Assembly (NCBI GenBank): GCA_003130845.1
Contig: QEXW01000074.1
Location: 1-56,700 of the forward strand
DNA: 56,700 nucleotides
From: Anaerolineae bacterium
GTDB lineage: Bacteria; Chloroflexota; Anaerolineae; Anaerolineales; Villigracilaceae
Reading direction: 5' to 3'
This document shows, piece after piece, positions 1 through 7,350 of the stretch. Each line of letters starts with the position of its first letter. Position 1 is the first letter of the stretch. The position numbers were made by a program, and so were the translations under genes. The notes beneath the pieces were generated by a model that did no database searches, was not told the origin of the DNA, and saw only the letters and a list, made by a program, of their open reading frames with translations.

Positions 1-29
1 CCCCAAGGGAGAGGGGCCGGGGGTGAGGG
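1..29. repeat. Edge copy of the GC-rich palindromic repeat
   Basis: The first 29 bases combine a GGGAGAGGGG core with a GGGGGTGAGGG tail. The same two blocks, in the same order, make up the tandem array at about 990-1170. This is probably one dispersed copy of the same repeat family, cut by the window edge, lying just downstream of the first minus-strand gene. Confidence 0.5.
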
Positions 30-590
30 TCAGCGCAACAATGTAGCGTAATACAGCGCGCCTAAAATGTGGGCAAAGGCGGCAGTGAAGAGCGCCATGC
101 CAAGCGGAATGTGAACCGCGTGCCAGAGCGCCATCAGACGGCGGGCGTTGGCCAGCGCGGAGGCTTTCATCACGGCGGTCAGGCCGGGGTCTTCCAGGCC
201 ATCGGCGGTGCGCGGAATGCGGGTATAGATATAACGCCCGACGAAGCCGCTGAACACGACCACGCCCGTCATGAGCAGGGTGACGCCCGCCAGGCCGTTA
301 AACTTCCAGGAGGAATGCAGAAACACCATGAACGGCCCGACAATGCCGGTGAAGATGTGGAATTGCAGCCAATCGGCCATGCGCCCCCAGCGCGCCGAGC
401 GTGAACGTTTGCGCAGGCTGTAGAGGGTTTCGGTCATCAACATCAGCACGAAGCCCAAAACGCCGATGGTGTGGCCGTAAAACCCACTGGCGGCAGGAAC
501 GGACTGTGTGAAGAGCAAAACACCCCCATAGGAGGCCATAATGACGAGGCAGGCGAGAAAGGCGAGCAGGAGTTCTTTTCCACGAAGCAT
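30..590 (-). CDS. Haem-b-type integral membrane protein (cytochrome b/ferric-reductase-like)
   Basis: A 186-aa protein with about five predicted membrane segments (roughly residues 7-28, 38-57, 79-95, 99-120 and 158-182). Histidines lie inside or at the ends of the helices (H40, H78, H92, then a WHAVH pair and FAH near the C-terminus), which suits bis-His haem b ligation. The exact family is not certain. It is the last gene of a minus-strand operon after a two-cluster ferredoxin and an FAD/NAD oxidoreductase, so it may pass electrons from those soluble partners into or across the membrane. The 94-bp gap to the preceding gene is filled by an octamer tandem repeat, so the two genes may not be tightly coupled. 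Confidence 0.6.
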   Translation of the reverse strand: MLRGKELLLAFLACLVIMASYGGVLLFTQSVPAASGFYGHTIGVLGFVLMLMTETLYSLRKRSRSARWGRMADWLQFHIFTGIVGPFMVFLHSSWKFNGLAGVTLLMTGVVVFSGFVGRYIYTRIPRTADGLEDPGLTAVMKASALANARRLMALWHAVHIPLGMALFTAAFAHILGALYYATLLR

Positions 591-599
591 GGTGGTTTT

Positions 600-711
600 C
601 CAGTTTTCCAGTTGTCCAGTTTTCCAGTTGTCCAGTTTTCCGGTTTGCCAGTTTTCCAGTTGTCCAGTTATCCGGTTATCCGGTTTATCGGTTTACCTGT
701 TTCCCGTTTCC
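600..711. repeat. Octamer tandem repeat, about 14 units
   Basis: An 8-bp unit of the form CCAGTTTT/CCAGTTGT runs about 14 times. It is nearly perfect at first and drifts to CCGGTTAT, CCGGTTTA and TCGGTTTA toward the right. It fills the gap upstream of the membrane gene and runs into the last codons of the oxidoreductase gene (stop at 685). A period of eight shifts reading frame with each unit gained or lost, so copy number could change the oxidoreductase C-terminus and the spacing to the next gene. Confidence 0.9.
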
Positions 712-2178
712 AATGCTCACGAACTCCGCCAGAATATCGGCAATCGGTGCGTGGGGGGTGAGCAGGCGTGAGCGGATGGGGGTGATGTCAACCTGGTCGC
801 GGATGAGTTTTTGCAGGGGGGCCGAGAGTTTCTGGTCGCCCATCACCACCGCGCCGAGCAGGCGGGTTTCGCCGACCATCAGGCGCAGGCGGTTGACCTC
901 GAAACCGCTTTGGGCGATGATAGCGTGCGGCAGTTCGCGCCAGGTTTCGCTGTCGCCGCGCGCGATGGCGAGCAGGTCGCCCTCGCCGCGTCCCTCACCC
1001 CCGGCCCCTCTCCCGGTGGGAGAGGGGGGAAGATGAGACGGCGCGTTCCCCTCGCCTTTTGGGAGAGGGGCTAGGGGTGAGGGCGCGTTCCCCTCGCCCT
1101 TTGGGAGAGGGGGTAGGGGTGAGGGCATATTCCCCTCGCCCTTTGGGAGAGGGGCTAGGGGTGAGGGCACCGCCACTGCCCCGATAATCGTCACCGTCAG
1201 CCCGGCCAGGCGGGTGACGTTGAAGGGTATGCTTTTGACGTAGTCCGTCGGCTGACCGGCCATGTTCAGCCCGGCGACGCGGCCTTGTTCGCGCGCCGGA
1301 GTCCACAGGCTATCAAGCACGTGCTTTCCGGCGGCGGGGTCGTAGGCCTGGGCCACATCTCCGGCGGCGTAAATCTCGGGCAGGGAGGTCTCCATGCGCT
1401 CGTTGACCAGGATTCCGCGTTCGCAGGCGATGCCCGCCTCGCGCGCCAGGCCGGTGCGGGGGGCGATTCCGATGGCGTAGGCTATCAAATCGGCCGGAAT
1501 CACTTTTCCATCCGAAAGGCGCGCGCCGGTCACTTTGCCGTTTTTGCCCAAAATTTCGGTCAGTTCGGTTTTGGGGTAGAGCGTCATCCCCTCGCGCCGC
1601 AGCAGGCTTTCAATCAGACGCGATTCGGTCTCATCTAGCACGGCTGGCCAGTAGCGTTCACTGCGGAAGACGTAGTGGACTTTCATGCCGCGCGCGGCCA
1701 GCCCTTCGGCCAGCTCCAGCGCGGTGATTCCGCCGCCGGTGACAAGGGCTGGGCGGCCACGTTTGGCGCGCGCCAGCAGCGCACGGGCATCTGATAAGTT
1801 ATCCAGTTTATGAACCCCGGCCAGGTTCGCGCCAGGGACGTTGAGCGGAATGGCCTGCGCGCCGGTGGCAAGCAGGAGTTTGTCGTAAGGCAAGCGCGCG
1901 CCGCCTTCCAGTTCCACTTCGCGCTCTGTCGGCAGGATGCGGACGGCGCGGGCGCGGTAGAAGCTGGCGTTCAGGCGGGCGAAATCGGCTTTTTGGTAAG
2001 GGAAAAGCAGGCTTTCTTCCAGTTCGCCGGTCAGGTAATAGGCCAGGCCGGGGCGCGAGTAGTAGCCGTGCGGGTCCTCGCTCACGACCGAGACCTCCCC
2101 GCGCTCATCCACCGAGCGGATGGCTTCCAACGCGGAAATGGCGGCAACCCCGGTGCCAATCAGCAAATAGCGTGTCAT
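685..2178 (-). CDS. FAD/NAD(P)-dependent oxidoreductase with in-frame repeat insertion
   Basis: A 497-aa flavoprotein of the pyridine nucleotide-disulfide oxidoreductase fold, as in rubredoxin reductase or the N-terminal part of NirB. An N-terminal GTGVAAISALEA motif binds FAD, TGGGITALELAEGL near residue 150 binds NAD(P)H, and IYAAGDVAQ near residue 265 is the second FAD motif. Between the catalytic part and the C-terminal domain lies a stretch of about 63 residues of PSPLAPLPKGEGNA-type repeats. It is encoded by the 42-bp tandem repeat at about 985-1172 and has no counterpart in the family. The start overlaps the ferredoxin stop by four bases (ATGA), so the two are translationally coupled, and the ferredoxin is the likely electron partner. 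The last residues are encoded by degenerate octamer repeat. Confidence 0.85.
   Translation of the reverse strand: MTRYLLIGTGVAAISALEAIRSVDERGEVSVVSEDPHGYYSRPGLAYYLTGELEESLLFPYQKADFARLNASFYRARAVRILPTEREVELEGGARLPYDKLLLATGAQAIPLNVPGANLAGVHKLDNLSDARALLARAKRGRPALVTGGGITALELAEGLAARGMKVHYVFRSERYWPAVLDETESRLIESLLRREGMTLYPKTELTEILGKNGKVTGARLSDGKVIPADLIAYAIGIAPRTGLAREAGIACERGILVNERMETSLPEIYAAGDVAQAYDPAAGKHVLDSLWTPAREQGRVAGLNMAGQPTDYVKSIPFNVTRLAGLTVTIIGAVAVPSPLAPLPKGEGNMPSPLPPLPKGEGNAPSPLAPLPKGEGNAPSHLPPSPTGRGAGGEGRGEGDLLAIARGDSETWRELPHAIIAQSGFEVNRLRLMVGETRLLGAVVMGDQKLSAPLQKLIRDQVDITPIRSRLLTPHAPIADILAEFVSIGNGKQVNR
985..1172. repeat. 42-bp GC-rich tandem repeat inside a coding sequence
   Basis: About four copies of a 42-bp unit. 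Each holds a C-rich block, a GGGAGAGGGG core and a GGGGTGAGGG tail, so a single-stranded copy can fold on itself. Forty-two is divisible by three and each unit reads as 14 codons in the oxidoreductase frame, so the array does not break the gene. The copy nearest 990-1030 is the most diverged. There are no unique spacers, so it is not a CRISPR array. Confidence 0.9.
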
Positions 2179-2438
2179 TTTCGACGCTCTGCAAAGAGAT
2201 TGGTGCGCTCAAAAGTCAACACCCCGCGCGGACAGCGCGCCACGCATTCGCCGCACGTCAGGCAGCGGCTGTTAATCACCGGCTGCCCCAGCCAGGCATG
2301 ACGACGCACGTCAATCCCGATGGGGCAGTTGAAGGAACAGATTCCGCACTGCACGCAACGCGATGAGTCAGGGGTGACTTGCCCGGCAGTGAGGGCCTCG
2401 CGGCGGGCGCGTTCGTTGCGAAAGAGGCCGCTGAACAT
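2175..2438 (-). CDS. Ferredoxin, 2[4Fe-4S]
   Basis: An 87-aa ferredoxin-like protein with two four-cysteine motifs, CVQCGICSFNCP (residues 28-39) and CLTCGECVARCP (59-70), each with the CxxCxxCxxxCP pattern for a [4Fe-4S] cluster. The frame stays open upstream, but the ATG at 2438 gives a compact protein, and the longer reading would overlap the divergent sigma-factor gene. It is the first gene of the minus-strand redox operon and overlaps the FAD oxidoreductase start by four bases, so it probably exchanges electrons with it. The spacing between clusters is longer than in classical clostridial ferredoxins. Confidence 0.8.
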   Translation of the reverse strand: MFSGLFRNERARREALTAGQVTPDSSRCVQCGICSFNCPIGIDVRRHAWLGQPVINSRCLTCGECVARCPRGVLTFERTNLFAERRK

Positions 2439-2549
2439 AGTTTTATGATACTCCCAATTTGCTTGAAAAGAATCATGACGTTTGGATGATGACAAACTCC
2501 CAAAAGAGGCGTATCTCCCAACCCATTTTTGCGTCATAATGAGTACAGG

Positions 2550-3095
2550 ATGACCACCGACAGCGAACTGCTCTCCCGCCTGGCCCGCTCGGAACGCCAA
2601 GCCTTTGCCGAAGTGTATGATACCTTCAGCCCGGGCCTGTACCGTTACGCCTACCGCCTGCTGGGAGATGCCGAAACCGCCGAAGAGTGCATGGCCGAAA
2701 CCTTCAGCCGCTTTCTGGAAGCCCTGCGGCGCGGCAAAGGCCCGCGTGATTACCTGCAAGCCTACCTGTACCGCGTGGCGCACAACTGGATTACCGACTT
2801 TTACCACCGCTCACCCCCGCCTGCCGATGAACTGCCCGAAACCCAGCCCGCGCCCGACCCCCTGCCCGAATCGGAGACGATTCGGCGCGAGGGGCAGGCG
2901 CGTTTGCGGGCGGCACTGGCCCAACTCACCCCCGAACAGCGCCAGGTGATTGCGCTCAAGTACCTGGAAGAGCTGGAAAACGAAGAAGTGGCGCGGATCC
3001 TGGAAAAGCCGGTTGGCGCGGTCAAATCCTTACAGCACCGCGCGCTCACCAGCCTGAAACGCCTGCTCACGAAGGATGTGACCGATGACCGATGA
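2550..3095 (+). CDS. RNA polymerase sigma factor, ECF-like sigma-70 family
   Basis: A 181-aa protein with a sigma region 2 (about residues 20-85, with the YAYRLLGDAETAEE and YLYRVAHNWITDFY stretches) and a region 4 helix-turn-helix (about 115-170, LTPEQRQVIALKYLEELENE). The ATG at 2550 starts just before the conserved N-terminus. A TTG seven codons upstream (2529) is possible but less likely. The gene overlaps the next one by 11 bases, so the downstream membrane protein is probably its partner or regulator. Target promoters cannot be read from the window. Confidence 0.9.
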   Translation: MTTDSELLSRLARSERQAFAEVYDTFSPGLYRYAYRLLGDAETAEECMAETFSRFLEALRRGKGPRDYLQAYLYRVAHNWITDFYHRSPPPADELPETQPAPDPLPESETIRREGQARLRAALAQLTPEQRQVIALKYLEELENEEVARILEKPVGAVKSLQHRALTSLKRLLTKDVTDDR

Positions 3096-4143
3096 ACTTG
3101 ACCCTCAATTAAAGCAATTGCTGGACGACTTGAAACCCGTCCCGCCGCGCGACCCACAGCGGGCGGCCCGCGGACGGGCGCGTTTCCTGGCCGAATCCGC
3201 CCAACCCGTATCTGAAAACGCCTTCCTGCGTCTCATCAATCAAATCCTACAATTCAGGAAGGAGCGTTTTTCGATGAACACCATTCTCACCCTTGTCTTG
3301 GTCTTTGCCGCGCTGTTTGGCGGCACCGCTGGCACGGTTTATGCCGCGCAGGATGCCCTGCCGACCGAGACTCTCTACCCGGTCAAGACCCTGACCGAAG
3401 ACCTGCGCCTGGCGCTGGCCTCCGAACCTGAAGCGCGGCTGACCCTGCTGACCGACCTGGCCCAAACCCGCGTTGAAGAAATGACCCAACTGGCCCAAGC
3501 GGGCGTCGTCCCGCCCGAAGCGACCCTGACCCGCTGGCAAGAACAAACTCGCCAGGCGCTCGAACTGGCCGCATCCCTGCCCGAAGCCGATATGCTGCGG
3601 ACGATGGAGCAGCTGCGCGACCGCCTGCGCGACCAATTGCGCCTGGTAGAGCAATGCGCCGCCACCGGCGAACCCCTCCAGACCATGACCCGCGCCCGCG
3701 ACCAGTTGCAACAACACCTGCAACTTCTTGAAAACGGCTTGGCCGACCCGCAAGGCTTCCGCAACGCAGCCCAGAACGGCTTCCCGGCGGAACAGCCCGG
3801 CGGCTATGGCCCCGGCAACCCGCCCGAAGCCACTCCCGGCTCTGGCAGCGGCTACGGCCCCGGCAACCCGCCCGAAGCCACTCCCGGCTCTGGCAGTGGG
3901 AACGGTCCCGGAAATCCGCCTGAAGCGACCCCCGGCTCTGGCAGCGGCTACGGCCCCGGCAACCCGCCCACAGCGACCCCCGGCTCTGGCAGCGGGAACG
4001 GCCCCGGAAATCCGCCCGAAGCCACCCCCGGCTCTGGCAGTGGGAACGGTCCCGGAAATCCGCCTGAAGCCACCCCAGCCCCTGGTGGTTCTGGCCCGAA
4101 CCCATCGCCGGTCCCAGGCAACGGCGGCGGCAACCGGCCTTAG
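3085..4143 (+). CDS. DUF5667-like membrane protein with 15-residue tandem repeats
   Basis: A 352-aa protein. Residues 1-60 look cytoplasmic, one membrane segment follows at about 68-90 (TILTLVLVFAALFGGTAGTV), then an exported helical domain beginning LPTETLYPVKTLTEDLRLAL, typical of the DUF5667 domain found beside ECF sigma factors in Chloroflexota and Actinobacteria. The C-terminal third is six copies of GPGNPPEATPGSGSG with Y/N variation, then a Pro/Gly tail, probably a flexible extracytoplasmic stalk. Overlap with the sigma gene suggests a sigma/anti-sigma or sensor pair. This is inferred from position, since no classical zinc anti-sigma motif is present. Confidence 0.75.
   Translation: MTDELDPQLKQLLDDLKPVPPRDPQRAARGRARFLAESAQPVSENAFLRLINQILQFRKERFSMNTILTLVLVFAALFGGTAGTVYAAQDALPTETLYPVKTLTEDLRLALASEPEARLTLLTDLAQTRVEEMTQLAQAGVVPPEATLTRWQEQTRQALELAASLPEADMLRTMEQLRDRLRDQLRLVEQCAATGEPLQTMTRARDQLQQHLQLLENGLADPQGFRNAAQNGFPAEQPGGYGPGNPPEATPGSGSGYGPGNPPEATPGSGSGNGPGNPPEATPGSGSGYGPGNPPTATPGSGSGNGPGNPPEATPGSGSGNGPGNPPEATPAPGGSGPNPSPVPGNGGGNRP
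3802..4071 (+). repeat. 45-bp coding repeat, six units
   Basis: Six 45-bp units encode the 15-residue GPGNPPEATPGSGSG repeat. They differ mostly at one Tyr/Asn codon and at synonymous sites, which points to recent expansion. The period keeps the frame. Confidence 0.9.
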
Positions 4144-4170
4144 TGTTTCACGCTGACTGTTCTAAAAGAG

Positions 4171-4201
4171 ACAAAAATCTGCCCATGAGGCAGATTTTTG
4201 T
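4171..4201. terminator. Bidirectional hairpin terminator
   Basis: A perfect 13-bp inverted repeat (ACAAAAATCTGCC and its complement) with a 5-nt loop, A-rich on the left and T-rich on the right. It lies between the ends of convergent genes and can serve both directions. Confidence 0.85.
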
Positions 4202-4228
4202 CCTTAACAGGAACAAAAATTGGCCGTT

Positions 4229-5197
4229 TCAAGGCCGATACGAATCCATAAACACATCAAAAACGTACGGACACATATTGACGTAGAAATCAGCTTCTGC
4301 CATATCGTACGTTTGCGACTTGTACGGACGACGACTGGCGAGGCGCTGCATGGTTGCTGTGCATTCGGGCGTGAAGTAGTGGTCCATATTTTCGTTTTCG
4401 CCAAAGGAATGCATCATTTCATGCACAAACGTGGCTGAAGAAAAGTAAGTTGGCGTGCTGGCGTAGAGTTCATTTACTGCGTTGCTGCACATCTGGTATC
4501 CATGTTTTTCCACGCAAGCCGTGCCAACCTCACCGCGACATTCCCCTCCAATCGAGACCGTGCTAACCGGTTCTTCGTTCCCACCGTAACCGCAGGCCGC
4601 ATAACGATGTCCGAAATGAACCACACCGATATACACGCTGTTTTTATCCACAAACGGGGATTGAAAGCGGCTGATGAAGCCTTTGGGGCCGCGGCGCGCA
4701 AACCCATAGCCCCCGTATAACTTGGCTTCACCGTTATCACCGTGCGAGAAAATAATAATTCCATCGGAGGTGGTGTAGCCCGGGCTGGCAAAATACTTTG
4801 CCAGGATTGCATCAATCGTGCCAGAGGTCTCTTGAAAATCAACCATCTCAAACCCAAAGCCTGTCAGCCTGGCCAGAATAGTGCTGGCCTCCTCCACCAG
4901 GGCTTGCGCCTGTTCACGGCTGACTGTCTGTGAATCGGTATCCACCAAAACAGAAAGACGAAACATGCCCCGCAGCGGCGTTGGGCTAGCGGTTGGAGTT
5001 GGGGTTGGGGTTGGCGTAGATGTCGGCGGAATTGGCGTTGTTGTGAGTGTGGGCAGGTCAGTTGGGGCAATTTTTATCTGGAATGGCGTTTCCGTCATAC
5101 GCAACGGGGTTTCCGTCGGCGGAACACTGGCAGGCAAGTTGCAAGCCCAAAACGCCAATACCAGTGCGGCGAGTGCAGGAATCCAAGGTTTTATCAT
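4229..5197 (-). CDS. Lipoprotein with HExxH zincin-like motif
   Basis: A 322-aa lipoprotein. A signal sequence ends in a lipobox with Cys19 (AFWAC), followed by a Thr/Pro-rich linker to about residue 75 and a globular domain. HEMMHSFGENENMDH at residues 259-273 contains the HExxH zinc motif followed by a Gly, suggesting a zinc metalloprotease. The third zinc ligand is unclear (Glu or His within the next ten residues), and several cysteines (about 200-310) could form disulfides. It has a strong AGGAGG ribosome site. No close family is recognised, and a non-catalytic role is possible. Confidence 0.6.
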   Translation of the reverse strand: MIKPWIPALAALVLAFWACNLPASVPPTETPLRMTETPFQIKIAPTDLPTLTTTPIPPTSTPTPTPTPTASPTPLRGMFRLSVLVDTDSQTVSREQAQALVEEASTILARLTGFGFEMVDFQETSGTIDAILAKYFASPGYTTSDGIIIFSHGDNGEAKLYGGYGFARRGPKGFISRFQSPFVDKNSVYIGVVHFGHRYAACGYGGNEEPVSTVSIGGECRGEVGTACVEKHGYQMCSNAVNELYASTPTYFSSATFVHEMMHSFGENENMDHYFTPECTATMQRLASRRPYKSQTYDMAEADFYVNMCPYVFDVFMDSYRP

Positions 5198-5526
5198 GGC
5201 TTACCTCCTTACTCTAAACCAATCAAAACAAATGCCCGGAAAATGCTTTGTTGCAAAGAGGGACATACTCCTTGTGCTTTCGCGCCTTCTCGCCAGATTT
5301 CCCTCCCCCCTGCCTCTTGGGGTGAGAGGAAACCACAGACAAATGCCGTGTTTGCAACAGTGCACCCGGAAAATACTACATCTGTGGGTAAATTTTTTTA
5401 AAGGGCGAATCGGAGATTCCACGCTATACCATATCAATATCATAAGCAAAATCTATCAACCTGCAACCGTGCTCTCGACGTTTCGCTCAAAATGAACAAG
5501 TGAAACCTTACAAAACGCCAAATTCT

Positions 5527-5544
5527 TTGTGACTTACTTCACAA
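5527..5544. promoter_or_regulatory. Putative Rex operator (site 1)
   Basis: TTGTGACTTACTTCACAA is an 18-bp inverted repeat with TTGTGA/TCACAA arms, matching the known Rex consensus (TTGTGA-N6-TCACAA) in both arms. It overlaps the likely -35 region (CTTACT, with TACACT 17 bp downstream) of the DRTGG operon. Rex releases DNA when NADH/NAD+ is high, which fits a hydrogen-producing NADH sink. Confidence 0.75.
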
Positions 5545-5556
5545 TATACATATTGT
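5541..5556. promoter_or_regulatory. 16-bp palindrome next to the Rex box
   Basis: ACAATATACATATTGT has perfect 7-bp arms around AC. It starts in the last bases of the Rex-like box and covers the -10/-35 spacer of the likely promoter. It could be a second regulator's site, but no known consensus is recognised. Confidence 0.4.
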
Positions 5557-5609
5557 ACACTCTGGGGTAAAATTCATCCAGACAAAGTGGAAGGAGTTAT
5601 TTTTATCGT

Positions 5610-5969
5610 ATGAATGTGCAACAATTGGTTGAAGTAGTCGAAGGAACCGTCTTGAACCCACAAGTCTCGCTAAAGCACGAGTTGAAAGGCGGTTGCGGAG
5701 CCGATTTGATGAGCGATGTCCTGGCATCGGTCAAGCCTGATGCCGTTTTGCTAACCGGATTGTGCAACATCCAAGTTGTGCGCACCGCCCAGATGGCCGA
5801 TGTGCGTGCAATTGTCTTTGTACGCGGTAAAAAACCACCAGCCGATACCATCGCCCTGGCAACGCAGGAAGGCATCCCCCTCATCACCAGCCCATTCGGC
5901 ATGTTTGAATTGTGTGGTCGGTTGTACCAAGCCGGTCTGCACAGCCTGGAAGACCCGGTCTCCAACTAA
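5610..5969 (+). CDS. DRTGG domain protein, hydrogenase-associated
   Basis: A 119-aa protein that is essentially one DRTGG-type domain: conserved GCGADLMSDVLA at about residues 28-39, and an alternating strand/helix pattern through IVFVRGKKP and GIPLITSPFGMFEL. Small stand-alone DRTGG proteins recur next to NAD-linked [FeFe] hydrogenases and are thought to be regulatory or nucleotide-binding, with no proven reaction. It opens a four-gene run (DRTGG, CBS-HATPase, DRTGG-like, PHP), and a Rex-type box lies just upstream. AAGGAG precedes the ATG at a rather long spacing. Confidence 0.8.
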   Translation: MNVQQLVEVVEGTVLNPQVSLKHELKGGCGADLMSDVLASVKPDAVLLTGLCNIQVVRTAQMADVRAIVFVRGKKPPADTIALATQEGIPLITSPFGMFELCGRLYQAGLHSLEDPVSN

Positions 5970-5973
5970 TCGT

Positions 5974-6981
5974 ATGGAAAGCCTGCACGAACTTCACGGA
6001 CGTCGCGGACGCATCATCACCGATCAGGACGCGCGCGAAATCAGCCGCGTGGAGGAACTCTCGTATGACCTGAAAATCAGCGAGGTCATGACGAGCAATG
6101 TCAAAACTGTCTCGCCCGAAATGCCGATGAACACCGTGCTTGAGATTTTGCGCGTCAACCGCATCTCGGGTGTACCCGTTCTGGAAAATGACCAGTTGGC
6201 AGGCATCTTAAGCATTGAAGATTTGGTGCGCTGCATGGAGAAAAACGAACTCCATCTCCCGGTGCGCCAATATATGAGTCAAAAAATCGTCAGCGTCAAT
6301 GCGTATGATCCGGTAGTAAAAGCCATTGAGACCTTCAGCAAAGAACGCAAAGGTCGGCTGCCGGTGATTGACGAAGCGGGGAAACTGGTTGGCATCATCA
6401 CCAAAGGCGACATCACACGTGGCATTCTCAATGCGTTGCAACGTGACTATCACGAAGAGGAGTTGCGCCGTTACCGTGCCAGCCATCTGTTCGAAGACAT
6501 CACCTCCGACCGCACCAGCCTGATTTTGCGTTATAACATCAAAGCGCGGGATTATCTTAACGGAGGCCAAGCCTCTAGCCACATCAAACGCGCCCTGCTT
6601 CGGCTAGGTGCCACCCCGCAATTAGCTCGGCAATGCGGAATTGCCATTTACGAAGCGGAGATGAACCTGATTATTCACACCACCAATGGGGGCATCATCC
6701 GCGTTCAAATTGAGCCACATCGCATTCTCATGCAAACCACCGATGATGGCCCTGGGATCGAAGACGTACAAAAGGCACTGACGCCAGGTTGGTCTACGGC
6801 CAGCCAAGAAGTGCGCGATATGGGCTTTGGCGCCGGCATGGGATTGGTCAACATTCAACGGTGTGTAGACCGCATGGAGCTAGAATCGACTCCTGGCAAA
6901 GGCACAAAACTGGTCATGGAAATCATCCTGCGACCAGAAGAACGCTTCAAAGAAACCGATGATTCAGAAAGTGCTCCCTAA
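5974..6981 (+). CDS. CBS-pair and HATPase fusion, regulatory ATP-binding protein
   Basis: A 335-aa protein starting at the ATG four bases after the DRTGG stop. Residues about 35-160 hold a tandem CBS pair (SEVMTSNVKTVSP, VRQYMSQKIVSV) that likely senses adenine nucleotides. Residues about 190-325 form a GHKL ATPase domain with DDGPGIED and GFGAGMGL boxes. There is no phosphoacceptor histidine helix, so it resembles RsbT/SpoIIAB-type kinases rather than a two-component sensor. Similar proteins sit in [FeFe]-hydrogenase operons. It may couple cell energy charge to control of the hydrogenase. Its target is unknown. Confidence 0.8.
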   Translation: MESLHELHGRRGRIITDQDAREISRVEELSYDLKISEVMTSNVKTVSPEMPMNTVLEILRVNRISGVPVLENDQLAGILSIEDLVRCMEKNELHLPVRQYMSQKIVSVNAYDPVVKAIETFSKERKGRLPVIDEAGKLVGIITKGDITRGILNALQRDYHEEELRRYRASHLFEDITSDRTSLILRYNIKARDYLNGGQASSHIKRALLRLGATPQLARQCGIAIYEAEMNLIIHTTNGGIIRVQIEPHRILMQTTDDGPGIEDVQKALTPGWSTASQEVRDMGFGAGMGLVNIQRCVDRMELESTPGKGTKLVMEIILRPEERFKETDDSESAP

Positions 6982-6995
6982 CAAGAAGGAGAAAT

Positions 6996-7334
6996 ATGAA
7001 TCTACAGGAAATTGTTCATCAACTTAATCTCACCGTAGTAACGCAACCTAAACCGCTTGAGACGATTCATCCCACCGGCGGCTATGCCTCTGACTTGCTC
7101 AGTTGCGTGATTGCAGGCGCCAAACCTGGCAACCTGTGGCTGACCATTCAGGCCCATGTCAACATCATAGCCGTCGCCTCGCTCAACGAGCTGGCAGCGG
7201 TGATTATCACAGAAAACGCTTCACCCGACCCATCCGTCATTGAAAAAGCCAATGAACAAGGTGTAACGCTGCTCGTGGCAGGCGAAACAACCTATCAGCT
7301 GGCTGGAAAGTTGTGGGAAATGGGCATTCGATAA
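6996..7334 (+). CDS. Second small DRTGG-like protein
   Basis: A 112-aa protein related in layout to the one at 5610: GGYASDLLSCVIAGAKPG at about residues 29-46 matches the conserved region of DRTGG-like hydrogenase-associated proteins, and the C-terminal half repeats the strand-helix pattern. It follows AAGGAG at good spacing, 14 bp after the CBS-HATPase gene. Two diverged copies flanking a CBS-HATPase protein suggest a complex or a nucleotide-sensing pair. The function is inferred from context only. Confidence 0.7.
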   Translation: MNLQEIVHQLNLTVVTQPKPLETIHPTGGYASDLLSCVIAGAKPGNLWLTIQAHVNIIAVASLNELAAVIITENASPDPSVIEKANEQGVTLLVAGETTYQLAGKLWEMGIR

Positions 7335-7350
7335 TGCAAGGCAGAACGGA

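Larger units (their letters stand above)
5198..5609. other. Divergent intergenic region with Rex-type operator
   Basis: A 412-bp gap between divergent genes. It holds a weak GC-rich patch resembling the dispersed repeat (about 5300-5335), an AT-rich stretch, and at 5527-5561 the operator and palindrome described separately. Short frames here lack ribosome sites and look non-coding. Confidence 0.6.

Noticed and set aside
985-1172. Tandem repeats resembling a CRISPR array
   Set aside because: The 42-bp units are contiguous with no unique spacers, are translated in frame, and have no cas genes nearby.
2439-2807. N-terminal extension of the ferredoxin on the minus strand
   Set aside because: The frame is open upstream, but it crosses the divergent promoter region and the sigma gene, and the extra residues show no domain.
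3383-4105. A 240-codon frame antisense to the repeat protein
   Set aside because: It is the mirror of the GC-rich repeats in the real gene, is Arg/Ser-rich and lacks a start signal.
5201-5449. An 82-codon minus-strand frame upstream of the zincin lipoprotein
   Set aside because: It has no ribosome site and no recognisable features, and lies across the promoter region.
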